This document shows, in pieces, positions 22,739 to 32,250 of a DNA stretch of 64,000 nucleotides. Where the stretch lies: assembly GCA_965221595.1 (NCBI GenBank), contig OZ244900.1, positions 2,728,001-2,792,000 of the forward strand, read 5' to 3'. The translations under genes were made by a program, and so were the position numbers. Within the stretch, counting starts at the first letter, position 1; each line of letters opens with the position of its first letter. Under the pieces are notes generated by a model, which saw only the letters and a program-made list of their open reading frames with translations, was not told the origin of the DNA and ran no database searches. The stretch is from JAAXGX01 sp965221595 (GTDB lineage Bacteria; Acidobacteriota; Vicinamibacteria; Vicinamibacterales; UBA8438).

Positions 22739-25270
22739 TCAACGGCGTCGCAACACGAGGCACGTCATGTCGTCGGCGGCCGGGGCACCGGCGGAGAACG
22801 CCTGGATCGAGGTCCAGGCGTGGTCGACGATCTGCTCCGGCGAGCGCCGCGCCGCGCCGTCGAGGGTCGCCTCGAGCCGCTCCTTGCCGAACAGCTCGCC
22901 CGCGTGGTTCACCGCGTCCGTCAGGCCGTCGGTGTACAGGAACATCGTCTCGCCCGGGTCCAGCCGCGTGCGGCCCGCCGTGTACTGAAAGTCGTCGATG
23001 ACGCCCATCGCCAGGCCGCCCGTCGCCGGCAGCAGCCGCCGGGTGTCATCGGCCCGCACCAGCACCGCGGGCTCGTGGCCGGCGCAGACATAGTCGACGA
23101 CCCCGTCCCGGAGGTCGACAATCGCCAGCACGCACGTCACGAACAAGCCCATCGGGTTCTCGCTGCACAGCCGCTGATTGGCCGCGCACGCAATTGCCGC
23201 GACGTCGGCGGTGCCCGTCGCCGCGGACTTGATGGCGCCCTGCGCGGCTGCCATGAACAGCGCGGCCGCGACCCCCTTGCCCGACACGTCCCCGACGGTG
23301 ACGAACACCCGACCGCCCGCCGGCTCGAGCAGGTCCACGAAGTCGCCGCCCACCTGCTGCGCCGGCGTCATCCGCGCGTACGCGCCGTACGCGCCGAGCT
23401 CGGCGTTCCCCTCGCGCACCAGCGCGGCCTGCACGGACTTGGCCATCTCCAGGTCCTGCTCCATCGCCTCGTGCGCCAGCTGCAGGCGCTGGTTCGTGGT
23501 CTGCAGCTCCGCCGTGCGCTCGGAAACCAGCGTCTCCAGCTGTTCCTCGCGCATGAACACCTGCGCCGTCATGTCCGAAAATACCCGCGCCAGGCTGCCC
23601 AGCTCGTCCGTGCGGCGCTGCACGGCCTGCAGCGGGGCCTCGTCGGGCGGACGGCCGCTCTCGACCTCGCGTGCCGCCGCCGCAATCACCTCGATGGGGC
23701 GCGTCACCCAGCGCGTGCCCCACAGGGCAGCCACGGCCGTCAGTCCGAGCAGCACGAACGCAATCAACGTCGTGTTCACGGCCTCGAGGCGCACCGTCTC
23801 CGCGATCTCGTCCAGGCTGACGGCCAGCGCCAGGCCGCCGATGGGAATCCCGCCGGCGTTGATGATCGGCGAGGCGACCCAGATGCCCCGGTCGTCCGGC
23901 GCCAACAGGCTCAGCTGCGCAGTGCTGACCACGCGTCCCTCGGCCAGCGCCCGCTCCACGAGGCCGGCGGCCCGGCGGCCGAAGAGGCGCGCCGCGTCGC
24001 CGCTGCCGCCGCCCGTCTGGCCCGCGCGCGGCGCCGCGGCGGCCAGGTCGCGGTCGAGGTTGACCACCCAGAGGGCTTCGAGGTTGCGCGACTGCACCAG
24101 CAGATCCGCCTCGCGCTGGTAGACGGAGTACAGCAGGTTGCCCGCGCTGCCCTCGATGGGCAGCCCCACCTGCACCAGGTGCGGGGCCGTGGCGGTGCCG
24201 GCCACGGTCACGTACTTGTACAGCGCCGCATCCGACGGCCGCGGTGCCGTCGGATGGTCGACCACCCGCGCCGTCCCGGCCAGCAGCGGCTCCAGCGCCT
24301 CGGCGTGGGGCAGCGCCGACGGCGCCCCGCCGCCCAGCGGCGACAGCTCGCTGGTATGGATTACGGTCCCGTCCGCGTCCACGATCCGGATTTCGCCGAT
24401 GGCCGTGGTGTCCACGATCCGCCGCAGCCGGTCGCTGACCTGCTCCGGCGTCCATTCAGCCTCCGCCGCGGCCGCCGCGAAGTAGTCCAGCAGGGTGGCC
24501 TGCACCGCCATGTGCTGGCCGAGGATGCCCTCGATGACCGCGGAGACGTCGGGCCGCTGCGTGGCGTAGACGTTGGTGAGGATCTCCTGTTCGCCGAAAG
24601 CCAGGGCGTTGCCCACCTGCACGATCCGCGGCTGGTCGACTCCCCCCACCCCGACGTACTTGTAGACCTGCTGATCGATCTCGCGCACCTGGGCCGGCTG
24701 CGTGATGAACTCGTCGCCGTCGAGGGGCGCCGCCAGCAGCACGTAGAACTTCGATGCCTGCGGCTGCACGGCCGGGTCGGGGTCGAAGCGGAACGGCACC
24801 AGCGCCCCGCTTGGGTCGCGCACGTTCGTCAGATAGGCGACCCCCTGCGCGTCGGTGATCCAGAACTCGTCGAGGACCGTCGCGGCGGTAATCGCGTCGA
24901 GCGTTGCAATCACCTCGTCCGGCGTCTGCCCGGCCGCCTCGGCCGCCGCCACCAGATGCGCCGCAATCCGGGCCTGGGCCGCCATCTGGCCGTCGAGCGT
25001 CGCATCGAGCGTGCGGGCGACGTTGGCCAGCGAGATCTCTCCCATCCCGGCGAAGCTGGCCGACAGCAGCTCGACCAGGTGGATTGCCGCGCCCTCCGCC
25101 TCGTCGCGGAGCGCCGTTGCCGCGTTGAACAGCAGGGTGGCCGACGTGGCGGTGATCGTCACCGCCAGCAGCACGGCCAGCGCGAGGAAGCCGCGCACCG
25201 CCAGCCGTACCTGCCGCGACCGGATGCCCGGCAGCGGAAGTGCCACGGTAGCCGCAGAGGATCGACTCAT
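22739..25270 (-). CDS. Membrane sensor phosphatase: dCache-like, HAMP and SpoIIE (PP2C) domains
   Basis: 843 residues from ATG at 25270 (a GTG two codons upstream is possible). First membrane helix about residues 27-48 (FLALAVLLAVTITATSATLL), a long extracytoplasmic region to about 470, a second helix (LIAFVLLGLTAVAALWGTRW), a HAMP linker (TRPIEVIAAAAREVESG), a coiled coil (LQTTNQRLQLAHEAMEQDL) and the SpoIIE-type PP2C domain with VGGDFVDLLE, VGDVSGKGVAAALFMA, CAGHEPAVL, LYTDGLTDA and DDMTCLVL, all metal-binding aspartates present. It should dephosphorylate an anti-sigma-factor antagonist or similar target in response to an external signal. Follows the Tsx-like porin gene by 28 bp, in one operon with a TonB receptor. 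Confidence 0.92.
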   Translation of the reverse strand: MSRSSAATVALPLPGIRSRQVRLAVRGFLALAVLLAVTITATSATLLFNAATALRDEAEGAAIHLVELLSASFAGMGEISLANVARTLDATLDGQMAAQARIAAHLVAAAEAAGQTPDEVIATLDAITAATVLDEFWITDAQGVAYLTNVRDPSGALVPFRFDPDPAVQPQASKFYVLLAAPLDGDEFITQPAQVREIDQQVYKYVGVGGVDQPRIVQVGNALAFGEQEILTNVYATQRPDVSAVIEGILGQHMAVQATLLDYFAAAAAEAEWTPEQVSDRLRRIVDTTAIGEIRIVDADGTVIHTSELSPLGGGAPSALPHAEALEPLLAGTARVVDHPTAPRPSDAALYKYVTVAGTATAPHLVQVGLPIEGSAGNLLYSVYQREADLLVQSRNLEALWVVNLDRDLAAAAPRAGQTGGGSGDAARLFGRRAAGLVERALAEGRVVSTAQLSLLAPDDRGIWVASPIINAGGIPIGGLALAVSLDEIAETVRLEAVNTTLIAFVLLGLTAVAALWGTRWVTRPIEVIAAAAREVESGRPPDEAPLQAVQRRTDELGSLARVFSDMTAQVFMREEQLETLVSERTAELQTTNQRLQLAHEAMEQDLEMAKSVQAALVREGNAELGAYGAYARMTPAQQVGGDFVDLLEPAGGRVFVTVGDVSGKGVAAALFMAAAQGAIKSAATGTADVAAIACAANQRLCSENPMGLFVTCVLAIVDLRDGVVDYVCAGHEPAVLVRADDTRRLLPATGGLAMGVIDDFQYTAGRTRLDPGETMFLYTDGLTDAVNHAGELFGKERLEATLDGAARRSPEQIVDHAWTSIQAFSAGAPAADDMTCLVLRRR

Positions 25271-25298
25271 TTCCACCTGCCCTGCGCGGGGGCGGCGC

Positions 25299-26102
25299 TC
25301 ACAGCCGCCACAGGATCCACAGTTGAGCCAGGTTCTCGTCGATGTTCACGCCGAGCTTGTTCCGCCAGTACTGATACTCGACACCGATGAACAACTGGTT
25401 CGCGTGCCCCGTCAGCGCCTTGCCAATGTCCCAGCCGAGCTGCGGCTGAGCCAGAATCCAATCCTCCACGACCCCGCCCAGCTCGTTCGTGGTGGCGCCG
25501 ATGTACTCGGCGTGGCCGGTGAACCAGAACGCCTGGGTACCGATCCGGAAGGCCGCGCCCCAGTTCAGATCCACCATGAAGCTGTCGCCGGTGCGGGGCG
25601 CGCCACCCGCCGCCACGCCGTTGCTGGCGTCGATGAAGGCGGTCACGTCGGTGTTGAAGAACACGAAGCCGGGGACGTCCCAGGCGAGCCGCGCGCCCGG
25701 CAGGTACTTGAAGACGTCGGCGTCGCCGTCGAAGTTGATGCCGCCGATGACCTGGACGTCGCGCAGCGGTCCGGCGCCGACCTGCCGCCCGGTGATCCTG
25801 CCCAGGCTCAGTGTCGGATACCACTCGCCGTAGAACTCGAGGTCGTTGAAGCCGTCCGGATGCCGATCGTCGATAAGGTCGATGAAGAAGAAGCTCTCGC
25901 CGAGCGACCAGGTTGCGGCCTGCTGAATGGTGAGGATGGAGCTGGCCACCCCGGCGCCCGAGAAGGGATTGACGAGGCGACCGTACTGGTAGTGGAACTC
26001 CATCTGGGCCGAGGCCGCGGCCGGCGCCGCCAACAGGAGGGCCGAGACGACCGCGGACCGGACGAACACGACCCCGCGCGAGTCCTGCTCCAGCTTGCGC
26101 AT
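25299..26102 (-). CDS. Tsx/OmpK-like outer-membrane channel protein
   Basis: 267 residues, ATG at 26102 overlapping the stop of the TonB receptor gene by one base (TGATG). Signal peptide about residues 12-33 (SAVVSALLLAAPAAASA). The beta-barrel starts MEFHYQYGRLVNPF; the segments FFFIDLIDD and NDLEFYGEWYPTLSLGRITG are characteristic of the Tsx/OmpK nucleoside-channel family. The C-terminus ends in an aromatic-rich strand (LAQLWILWRL), as outer-membrane barrels do, although the last residue is Leu rather than Phe. Coupled with a TonB receptor and a SpoIIE phosphatase, suggesting uptake plus signalling. Confidence 0.83.
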   Translation of the reverse strand: MRKLEQDSRGVVFVRSAVVSALLLAAPAAASAQMEFHYQYGRLVNPFSGAGVASSILTIQQAATWSLGESFFFIDLIDDRHPDGFNDLEFYGEWYPTLSLGRITGRQVGAGPLRDVQVIGGINFDGDADVFKYLPGARLAWDVPGFVFFNTDVTAFIDASNGVAAGGAPRTGDSFMVDLNWGAAFRIGTQAFWFTGHAEYIGATTNELGGVVEDWILAQPQLGWDIGKALTGHANQLFIGVEYQYWRNKLGVNIDENLAQLWILWRL

Positions 26103-28747
26103 CAGGATCTCCAGGCGTAGTTGAGGCGGGCATAGTAGTACCCGCCGTTGATGCCGAACGGGGTGTGCACGCTGAATCGGTTCCCCTTGGCGCGCGCTAT
26201 CGGATTCTCCTCCGGGTCGTTGCCGAACACGTTTCGGCCGCCGACGGCGAGCGTCACGGCCGCGCCGAGCGGATGCCGGGCTTCCACGTCCACGACGGCA
26301 TCACCACGGTAGACGTACAGGTCGCGAGAGTCGAACCACTCGTCGTAGTAGCTCACGCGCGCGAGCAGGCGCCAGCGGCGCAGCGCCTGGCGGACGGTGG
26401 CGCTCCAGCGTGTACCCGGAACGGCCTCCTGCAGCTCGCGGACCCGCAGCGGGTCGAGCACCTGCGGATCGAAGCGCGTGACGGACGTCGCGGTGTGGTT
26501 GAACAGCAGGCCCAGCGTCGTCCGGCCGCCCAGCCGGGGCGGTGCGTACGTGGCGATCACGTCGAGGCCCTGCGTGCGGGTTTCGAAGTGGTTGGTGAAG
26601 AAGCGAAAGTTCTGCAGGTTGCGCGCGCTCGTCACGCCCTCCGCGAGCAGGCCGTCGACCTCCGCCGGGGCGAGGGCGAAGAGCTGCGTCAGCGCGAGCC
26701 GATCGGCGAGGCGAATCCGGAAGTAGTCGGCCGTCACGCTGAGCGCCCCGGCGGCGAGCACCGCGCCCACGGCGTAGTGGACCGAGCGCTCGGGCTGCAG
26801 CGGCTCGCCGCCGCGCAGTCGGGCCACGCGCGACGTGGACGGAATGGTGCCGTTGTTGACCAGGTCCATCAGCTCGTGGTCGTACTCCGTGGAGACATTG
26901 AACGCGTTTTGCTGACCGGGGGTGGGCGCGCGGAAGCCGCTGCTTGCGCTGGCCCGCAGCGCGAGCGCGGCGGTCAGCCGATAGCGCCCGGACAGCTTGC
27001 CGTTCGTCGTGGCGCCGAAGTCCTCGAAGTCCTCCAGCCGGAGCGCGCCGCCCACGGTCCAGGCCTCGTCCTCGCCGCGCACCTCCACGTCGCCGTATAG
27101 CGCCGTATTGGCCCGGCTCCAGGCCCCCGCGGCAATCGGACTGAAGCCGGGAAAGCCGTTCGACCCGGCGCTGAAGCCCTGCACGGCGTACGGACCGATG
27201 CGCCACGACGCCTCTTCGCCCAGCCCGATCTCGAACCGTTCGTTGCGCCACTCGGCGCCCCCGGCCAGGTGGACGCGTTGGTTGAGGGGATAGCTGATGT
27301 CGACGTTCAGCCCGACCTCCGCCTGGCGGTAGAGGCCGGGGTCGAACGCCGTGGGCGAGGCCGGACCCAGCGACGCGTTGACGGTATCGTGGATGAAGAA
27401 GTCCGCCTCGCTGAAACCGGCGCCGGCACTCGCGTCCCAGAGCACGCCGCCGCCGAGCTGCCCGCGGGCGCCGGCCACCAGCGACGCGTCGCGCACGTCG
27501 CCTCCGAACTGGGGCGTGAAGCCGCCCGGAAAGCGCTCCTGGAAGGAGAAGCAGGCCGGATCGGCGAAGACCCGCGCCAGGGCGGCCGGTGCGGGCCGGT
27601 CGGCGGCAACCGGCACCGCGGGGCAGCCGGCCGACCCGTCGGCCACGCCGTCCTGCGCGTCGAGCGCGTCGCCGATGAGCAGGCTGCGCCCACCGTCCGC
27701 GCTGAAGACCCCGGCCCGGGTATTCGGGTTCCGGAAGAAGAACCCGCTGGCCACCCGCCGGCTCGCGTAGTTGGCGTGGCCGTAGGCCTGCACGCCGGCG
27801 GCGAAGAGGTGGCCGAAGTTGCCCCACAGCTTGATGTTGTCGTCGACGCGGGGCGAGCCCCAGATCTGCGCGGGATCGGCCACGGCGTCGTTGCCCGCGG
27901 CGATCAGCAGCGCGGCGTCGTCGCGCTGGATGCTGCGACTCGTGGCCCCGGCGTTGCCGTACTCGAGACTGAGGTTGGCGAAGCCGGTCCGGCCGAGCGG
28001 CAGGCCCGCGTTGGCGGCCACGGTGTAGGCGCCGCCGTCGCCGGCGCCGTAGCCGCCGGTGTGCAGCTCGACGCTGCCACCCGACCGATCGTCCTTGAGC
28101 AGGAAGTTCAGCACGCCGGCGATGGCGTCCGAGCCGTACTGCGCCGCCGCGCCGTCGCGCAGCACCTCGATGCGCCGCAGCGCGATGGCCGGAATGGTGG
28201 CGATGTCGGGTCCCTGCGCGCCGTCGGCCACGCCGTTGCCGATCCACGTGATGACCGCGCCCCGATGCCGGCGTCTGCCGTTGACGAGCACGAGCGTGTG
28301 GTCGGGCGCGAGACCGCGCAGGCTCGCGGGCCGGATGAGCCGTGCCGCGTCGCCGACCGGCTGGGGGTTGACGTTGTAGGACGGGACGAGGGTCTGCAAC
28401 CGGTCCCCGACGTCGGTATGCCCCTGGCTGACGATCTCATCGGCCGGGATCGCGTCAATCGGCACCGTCGATGCCGTGACCGACCGCGGCTGCGCCCGGC
28501 TGCCGACCACCACCGCCTCGTCGTCGAAGCGGGGCGGCGCGGGTTCGTCCTGCGCGTTACCGGCGGCGCCGCCGTCCCGGTCGGGCCGCCTTCCGGGCTG
28601 GTCCGGGTCGGCCTGCGAGTCCGCGCTGCCCGACACGGGCTGGCGGGCTGCCGGGGGCCGCTGCGATAGCGGCTCGGCACGCGTCGGCGCGTACCACGCC
28701 GCGCAGACCACCAGGGACAGCGCGAGCGCCCGCCGCAAGGAATCCAT
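26102..28747 (-). CDS. TonB-dependent outer-membrane receptor (copy 1)
   Basis: 881 residues; the frame is open far upstream, but ATG at 28747 (MDSLRRALALSLVV) gives a proper signal peptide. After a Pro/Arg/Gln-rich linker comes a plug domain with SVTASTVPIDAIPADEIVSQ, LVPSYNVNPQPVGD, LRGLAPDHTLVLVNGRRRH and IEVLRDGAAAQYGSDAIAGV, then a 22-strand barrel with RASASSGFRAPTPGQQNAF and a C-terminal VGGRNVFGNDPEENP. This arrangement is that of the iron-siderophore/vitamin B12-like class of acidobacterial receptors rather than SusC. Substrate not predictable. First gene of the receptor/porin/phosphatase operon. Confidence 0.92.
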   Translation of the reverse strand: MDSLRRALALSLVVCAAWYAPTRAEPLSQRPPAARQPVSGSADSQADPDQPGRRPDRDGGAAGNAQDEPAPPRFDDEAVVVGSRAQPRSVTASTVPIDAIPADEIVSQGHTDVGDRLQTLVPSYNVNPQPVGDAARLIRPASLRGLAPDHTLVLVNGRRRHRGAVITWIGNGVADGAQGPDIATIPAIALRRIEVLRDGAAAQYGSDAIAGVLNFLLKDDRSGGSVELHTGGYGAGDGGAYTVAANAGLPLGRTGFANLSLEYGNAGATSRSIQRDDAALLIAAGNDAVADPAQIWGSPRVDDNIKLWGNFGHLFAAGVQAYGHANYASRRVASGFFFRNPNTRAGVFSADGGRSLLIGDALDAQDGVADGSAGCPAVPVAADRPAPAALARVFADPACFSFQERFPGGFTPQFGGDVRDASLVAGARGQLGGGVLWDASAGAGFSEADFFIHDTVNASLGPASPTAFDPGLYRQAEVGLNVDISYPLNQRVHLAGGAEWRNERFEIGLGEEASWRIGPYAVQGFSAGSNGFPGFSPIAAGAWSRANTALYGDVEVRGEDEAWTVGGALRLEDFEDFGATTNGKLSGRYRLTAALALRASASSGFRAPTPGQQNAFNVSTEYDHELMDLVNNGTIPSTSRVARLRGGEPLQPERSVHYAVGAVLAAGALSVTADYFRIRLADRLALTQLFALAPAEVDGLLAEGVTSARNLQNFRFFTNHFETRTQGLDVIATYAPPRLGGRTTLGLLFNHTATSVTRFDPQVLDPLRVRELQEAVPGTRWSATVRQALRRWRLLARVSYYDEWFDSRDLYVYRGDAVVDVEARHPLGAAVTLAVGGRNVFGNDPEENPIARAKGNRFSVHTPFGINGGYYYARLNYAWRS

Positions 28748-28763
28748 AGGGCCGTTCGCGACC

Positions 28764-28769
28764 AGTATA
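28764..28769 (-). promoter_or_regulatory. Candidate -10 element for the TonB receptor operon
   Basis: The minus strand reads TATACT here, 17 bases before the ATG at 28747. Its closeness to the start would leave a leader of only about ten bases. No convincing -35 element is visible, so the call is tentative. Confidence 0.3.
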
Positions 28770-28948
28770 CTTGCGGGCGACCGCGCGGCGACGACCTGGC
28801 GCGCAGTCCCGCTTCCGAGGCGCCGCACCGCCGCGCCGCGGCCGTCCCGATTCCGGCTTGCCCGGGGCCGCATCCGCGCTATCATTGCCCCACCCTCCCG
28901 GTTGCCGGCCGCGAAGGCGCGGGAGGCTTCAGAAGGAAGGTGCCTGCC

Positions 28949-30073
28949 ATGCCGTTGCTGAACCGTTCGAGCATCGCCCTGGTCTTCGGCCTCGCGGTCG
29001 TCCTGCTGGGCGCGGGAGGTCTCGGTGCGCAGTCCGAGTCGGGCTTCCCGCAGTTCTTCGCGCCGGTGGTCGTCGACCCCGCCGCGGAACCGCTGCCGAA
29101 CCCCACGCCCGGCATCCTCAAGGAGTGGGGCAGGCTCCCCGCCGGGCGCGAGTGGGGCTCGACGGCCGGCGTCGACATCGGCCCCGACGGGCACGTCTGG
29201 GCGTACGACCGCTGCGGCGACTTCGGCCTGCGGGGCGGCTGCCTCAACTCCGACGTCGACCCCATCCTGAAGTTCGATCGGCACACCGGCGAAGTGCTGA
29301 CGTCGTTCGGCTCCGGCCTGTTCGTCGTGCCGCACGGCTTCCACGTCGACCGCGACGGCAACGTCTGGGTGACCGACTGGCAGGGCAACGAGGAAGGCAC
29401 GAAGGGCCACCAGGTGATCAAGTTCAGCCCGGAGGGCGAGGTCCTGATGCGGCTCGGCACGGCCGGCGTCGCGGGCAGCGGGCCCGACACCTTCAACCAG
29501 CCGTGCGACGTCATCACTGCGCCGAACGGCGACATCTTCGTGTCCGACGGCCACAGCGGCCAGAACCCCGATCCGCCTGCCGGCGCGACGGGCCGCATCA
29601 TGAAGTTCACGGCCGACGGTCAGTTCGTGAAGGAGTGGGGCCGCGTCGGCTCGGCGCCGGGCGAGTTCCGCACGCCGCACGCGCTGGAGTTCGACTCGCA
29701 GGGACGCCTGTTCGTCGCGGATCGCGGGAACCACCGCATCCAAATCTTCGACCAGGACGGCAACTACCTGGATTCCTACTACCAGTTCGGCCGCATCAGC
29801 GGGCTGTTCATTACCGACGACGACACGCTGTACGCGATAGACTCGGAATCCGACCAGATCCGCCACCCGAACTGGCGCAACGGCGTGCGGATCGGCAAGG
29901 CCGACGAAGACCGCGTTACCGCGTTCATTCCGCCGCATTTCTCCGACGCGCGCCGGCTGGGCACGGCCGGCGAGGGCGTGGCGGTGGACGCCGACGGCAA
30001 CGTCTACGCCGCGGAAGGACCCAACTCCCGCCGCCAGGCCGGGGGCGGACTGACGAAGTACCTCGCGCGCTGA
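28949..30073 (+). CDS. Secreted NHL-repeat propeller protein (copy C)
   Basis: 374 residues; ATG at 28949 after GAAGGAAGG is preferred to the GTG at 28940 which lies inside the ribosome site. Signal peptide residues 8-28. Mature sequence opens with a Pro-rich segment and then NHL blades: GVDIGPDGHVWAYDRCG, HVDRDGNVWVTDWQGNE, DVITAPNGDIFVSDGHSG, LEFDSQGRLFVADRGNHRIQIFDQDG (motif ADRGNHRIQIF) and VAVDADGNVYAAEGP. It is a more distant relative of the two other NHL genes and resembles peptidylglycine-lyase-like propellers. It is 62 bp before a PQQ-type dehydrogenase gene on the same strand and may be co-transcribed. Confidence 0.87.
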   Translation: MPLLNRSSIALVFGLAVVLLGAGGLGAQSESGFPQFFAPVVVDPAAEPLPNPTPGILKEWGRLPAGREWGSTAGVDIGPDGHVWAYDRCGDFGLRGGCLNSDVDPILKFDRHTGEVLTSFGSGLFVVPHGFHVDRDGNVWVTDWQGNEEGTKGHQVIKFSPEGEVLMRLGTAGVAGSGPDTFNQPCDVITAPNGDIFVSDGHSGQNPDPPAGATGRIMKFTADGQFVKEWGRVGSAPGEFRTPHALEFDSQGRLFVADRGNHRIQIFDQDGNYLDSYYQFGRISGLFITDDDTLYAIDSESDQIRHPNWRNGVRIGKADEDRVTAFIPPHFSDARRLGTAGEGVAVDADGNVYAAEGPNSRRQAGGGLTKYLAR

Positions 30074-30135
30074 CCTTTCGCGGCGCAGTCCTTCGGATGC
30101 ACGTCGCACGGACGAATCCTGTCTGGAGGAAGACG

Positions 30136-32211
30136 ATGAAAGCCGACCGGAGCACACGTCGACCGGCCATCCCGCCGCATCTCGCGCTTGCGCTGGCTGC
30201 CCTGCTGCTGCTGCCGCTCGCGGCCGGCGCCCAGGGGCGCGGCACGCCGGACGGCGAATGGTGGTACCAGAGCGGCGACGCCTGGGGCACCCGCTATTCG
30301 CCGCTCACGCAGATCGACGCCGACAACTTCGAGGATCTCGAGGTCGCCTGGGTGTGGCGCGGCGACAACTTCAGCCCGCACCCGTACTACCTGTCGCGCT
30401 CGACCCCGAGCTACATCCACGGCGTGCTATATACCGTCGCCGGCTACCGGCGCACGATCGTGGCCATCGATCCCGCCAGCGGCGAGACGCTGTGGACGTA
30501 CCGCGAGCCCAGCACGAAGCGCTGGGAGGAGTCGATGCGCGCCAGCTACGGCAAGGGCGTCGGCTACGCGGAGATCGACGGCCGCGGCGTCATCTACGTC
30601 ATCACGCCGGCCTTCTTCCTGCACGCGCTCGACGCCCGGACCGGCGAGCACCTGGAAGGCTTCGGCGGGCCGGTCGGCATCCCCGGCTTCCCGGAGACCG
30701 GCGTGGTCGACCTGCTGGCCGACCTCGGCTATCCGTACGACCCCGACAGCGGGATTCCGATGGAGATCGGCTACATCACGAGCTCGTCGCCGCCCATTGT
30801 CGTCAACGGCACGGTGGTGGTGGGCAACGCGCACGAGCAGGGCTACAACCAGACGCGCGTCGAGAACGTGCCGGGCCACATCCTGGCCTACGACGCCCGC
30901 ACCGGCGAGCACAAGTGGAAGTTCAACGTCATTCCCCAGTCGGAGAGCGAGTTCGGCTTCGACACCTGGGAAAACGACGCCTGGCAGTGGACGGGCGACG
31001 TCTCGTCGTGGGCCCCGCTCTCGGCCGACCTCGAGCGCGGCATCGTCTACATTCCGACCAACGCGCCGACCATCGACTACTACGGCGGCTTCCGGCCCGG
31101 CGACAACCTCTTCGGTGACAGCGTGATCGCGCTCGACGCCGACACCGGTCAGCGGCTCTGGCACTTCCAGGTGAACCACCACCCGATCTGGAACTACGAG
31201 ATCGCCAACGTGCCGATCCTGATGGACGCCACCGTGGACGGCCGGCAGATTCCGATGCTGGTCCAGACCACCAAGCAGGGCTTCACCTTCGCGTTCAACC
31301 GGGTCACCGGCGAGCCGGTGTGGCCGATCGAGGAGCGCCCCGTCCCGCAGTCGATCGTCCCGGGCGAGCAGCTCTCGCCGACCCAGCCGTTTCCGACGCA
31401 CCCCGCCCCGTTGAATCCGCTCGGCCTGAACGACGACAACATCATCGACTTCACGCCGGAGCTGAAGCAGGAAGCGCTGGAGATCATGTCGCAGTACCGC
31501 GTCGGCGGCCCCTACATGCCGCCGCTGCCCGACAACCACAGCGAGCCGGTCAAGGGCTGGGTGGGCTGCTCGGGCGGGATCAACATCACCCACCCGGCCG
31601 TGCTCGACCCCGAGGCCGGCGTGCTGTACCAGTCGTCCGGGCCGGGCTGCTCAGGCCGCACGGTGCAGCCGGGTGCCGGCGTCGATGCGCCCGACCACAG
31701 CTGCACGTCGGACTCGGGCCGCTGCACGACGACCGGCACGACCATCGCCGACTGGGTCAGTGGCGGCGGCGTCGGGTGGGGCGGCCCGCAGGGCCTGTCG
31801 ATCCACAAGCCGCCCTACAGCAAGATCACCGCGATAGACATGAACACGGGCGAGCACGTGTGGGAGGTCCCGGTCGGGCGCGCCGGGGACCGCGTCGTCA
31901 ACCACCCGGCGCTCGCGGGCGTCGATCTCGATCCCGAGGCCCTCGGCGGTCGGGGTCGGGCCGTGCTGCTGGCGACCGGCAGTCTGCTCCTGGCCACCGA
32001 GGGCGCCAACGAGCGGCCGGTCCTCAACGCCCACGACAAGGCGACGGGCGCGAAGCTCGGCACGGTCGAGCTGCCGGCGCCCGGCCAGTACGGCATGATG
32101 ACCTATCTGCACGAAGGCCGGCAGTTCGTGGTCGTGCAGATCGGCGAGGGCGGCGTCTTCCCGGGCTCGCTCGCGGCGCTCGCGCTGCCGGTCGCAGATT
32201 CCGGGAAGTAG
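30136..32211 (+). CDS. PQQ-dependent dehydrogenase-like quinoprotein (copy 2)
   Basis: 691 residues; ATG at 30136 after GGAGGAAGACG. Signal peptide about residues 14-33. Eight propeller blades start at WYQSGDAWGTRYSPLTQI and include PASGETLWTY, ARTGEHKWKF, VTGEPVWPIEERPVP and MNTGEHVWEVP. Overall close to the quinoprotein at 2005-4107. The putative active-site strand reads HHPIWNYEIANVP, with no Asp at either position where glucose-dehydrogenase-like proteins have HHDLWD; the Lys of TTKQGF is present. Four cysteines occur in an extra loop (CSGRTV, SCTSDSGRC). Activity may therefore be altered. No cytochrome gene adjoins it. Confidence 0.88.
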   Translation: MKADRSTRRPAIPPHLALALAALLLLPLAAGAQGRGTPDGEWWYQSGDAWGTRYSPLTQIDADNFEDLEVAWVWRGDNFSPHPYYLSRSTPSYIHGVLYTVAGYRRTIVAIDPASGETLWTYREPSTKRWEESMRASYGKGVGYAEIDGRGVIYVITPAFFLHALDARTGEHLEGFGGPVGIPGFPETGVVDLLADLGYPYDPDSGIPMEIGYITSSSPPIVVNGTVVVGNAHEQGYNQTRVENVPGHILAYDARTGEHKWKFNVIPQSESEFGFDTWENDAWQWTGDVSSWAPLSADLERGIVYIPTNAPTIDYYGGFRPGDNLFGDSVIALDADTGQRLWHFQVNHHPIWNYEIANVPILMDATVDGRQIPMLVQTTKQGFTFAFNRVTGEPVWPIEERPVPQSIVPGEQLSPTQPFPTHPAPLNPLGLNDDNIIDFTPELKQEALEIMSQYRVGGPYMPPLPDNHSEPVKGWVGCSGGINITHPAVLDPEAGVLYQSSGPGCSGRTVQPGAGVDAPDHSCTSDSGRCTTTGTTIADWVSGGGVGWGGPQGLSIHKPPYSKITAIDMNTGEHVWEVPVGRAGDRVVNHPALAGVDLDPEALGGRGRAVLLATGSLLLATEGANERPVLNAHDKATGAKLGTVELPAPGQYGMMTYLHEGRQFVVVQIGEGGVFPGSLAALALPVADSGK

Positions 32212-32250
32212 CAGGGAGTCGGCGCCGTGGGTCGCCGCCCCGACGGCGGC

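Noticed and set aside
26102..30157. Long N-terminal extension of the TonB receptor (1,351 codons)
   Set aside because: The extra part runs antisense through the NHL gene at 28949-30073; the start at 28747 gives a signal peptide.
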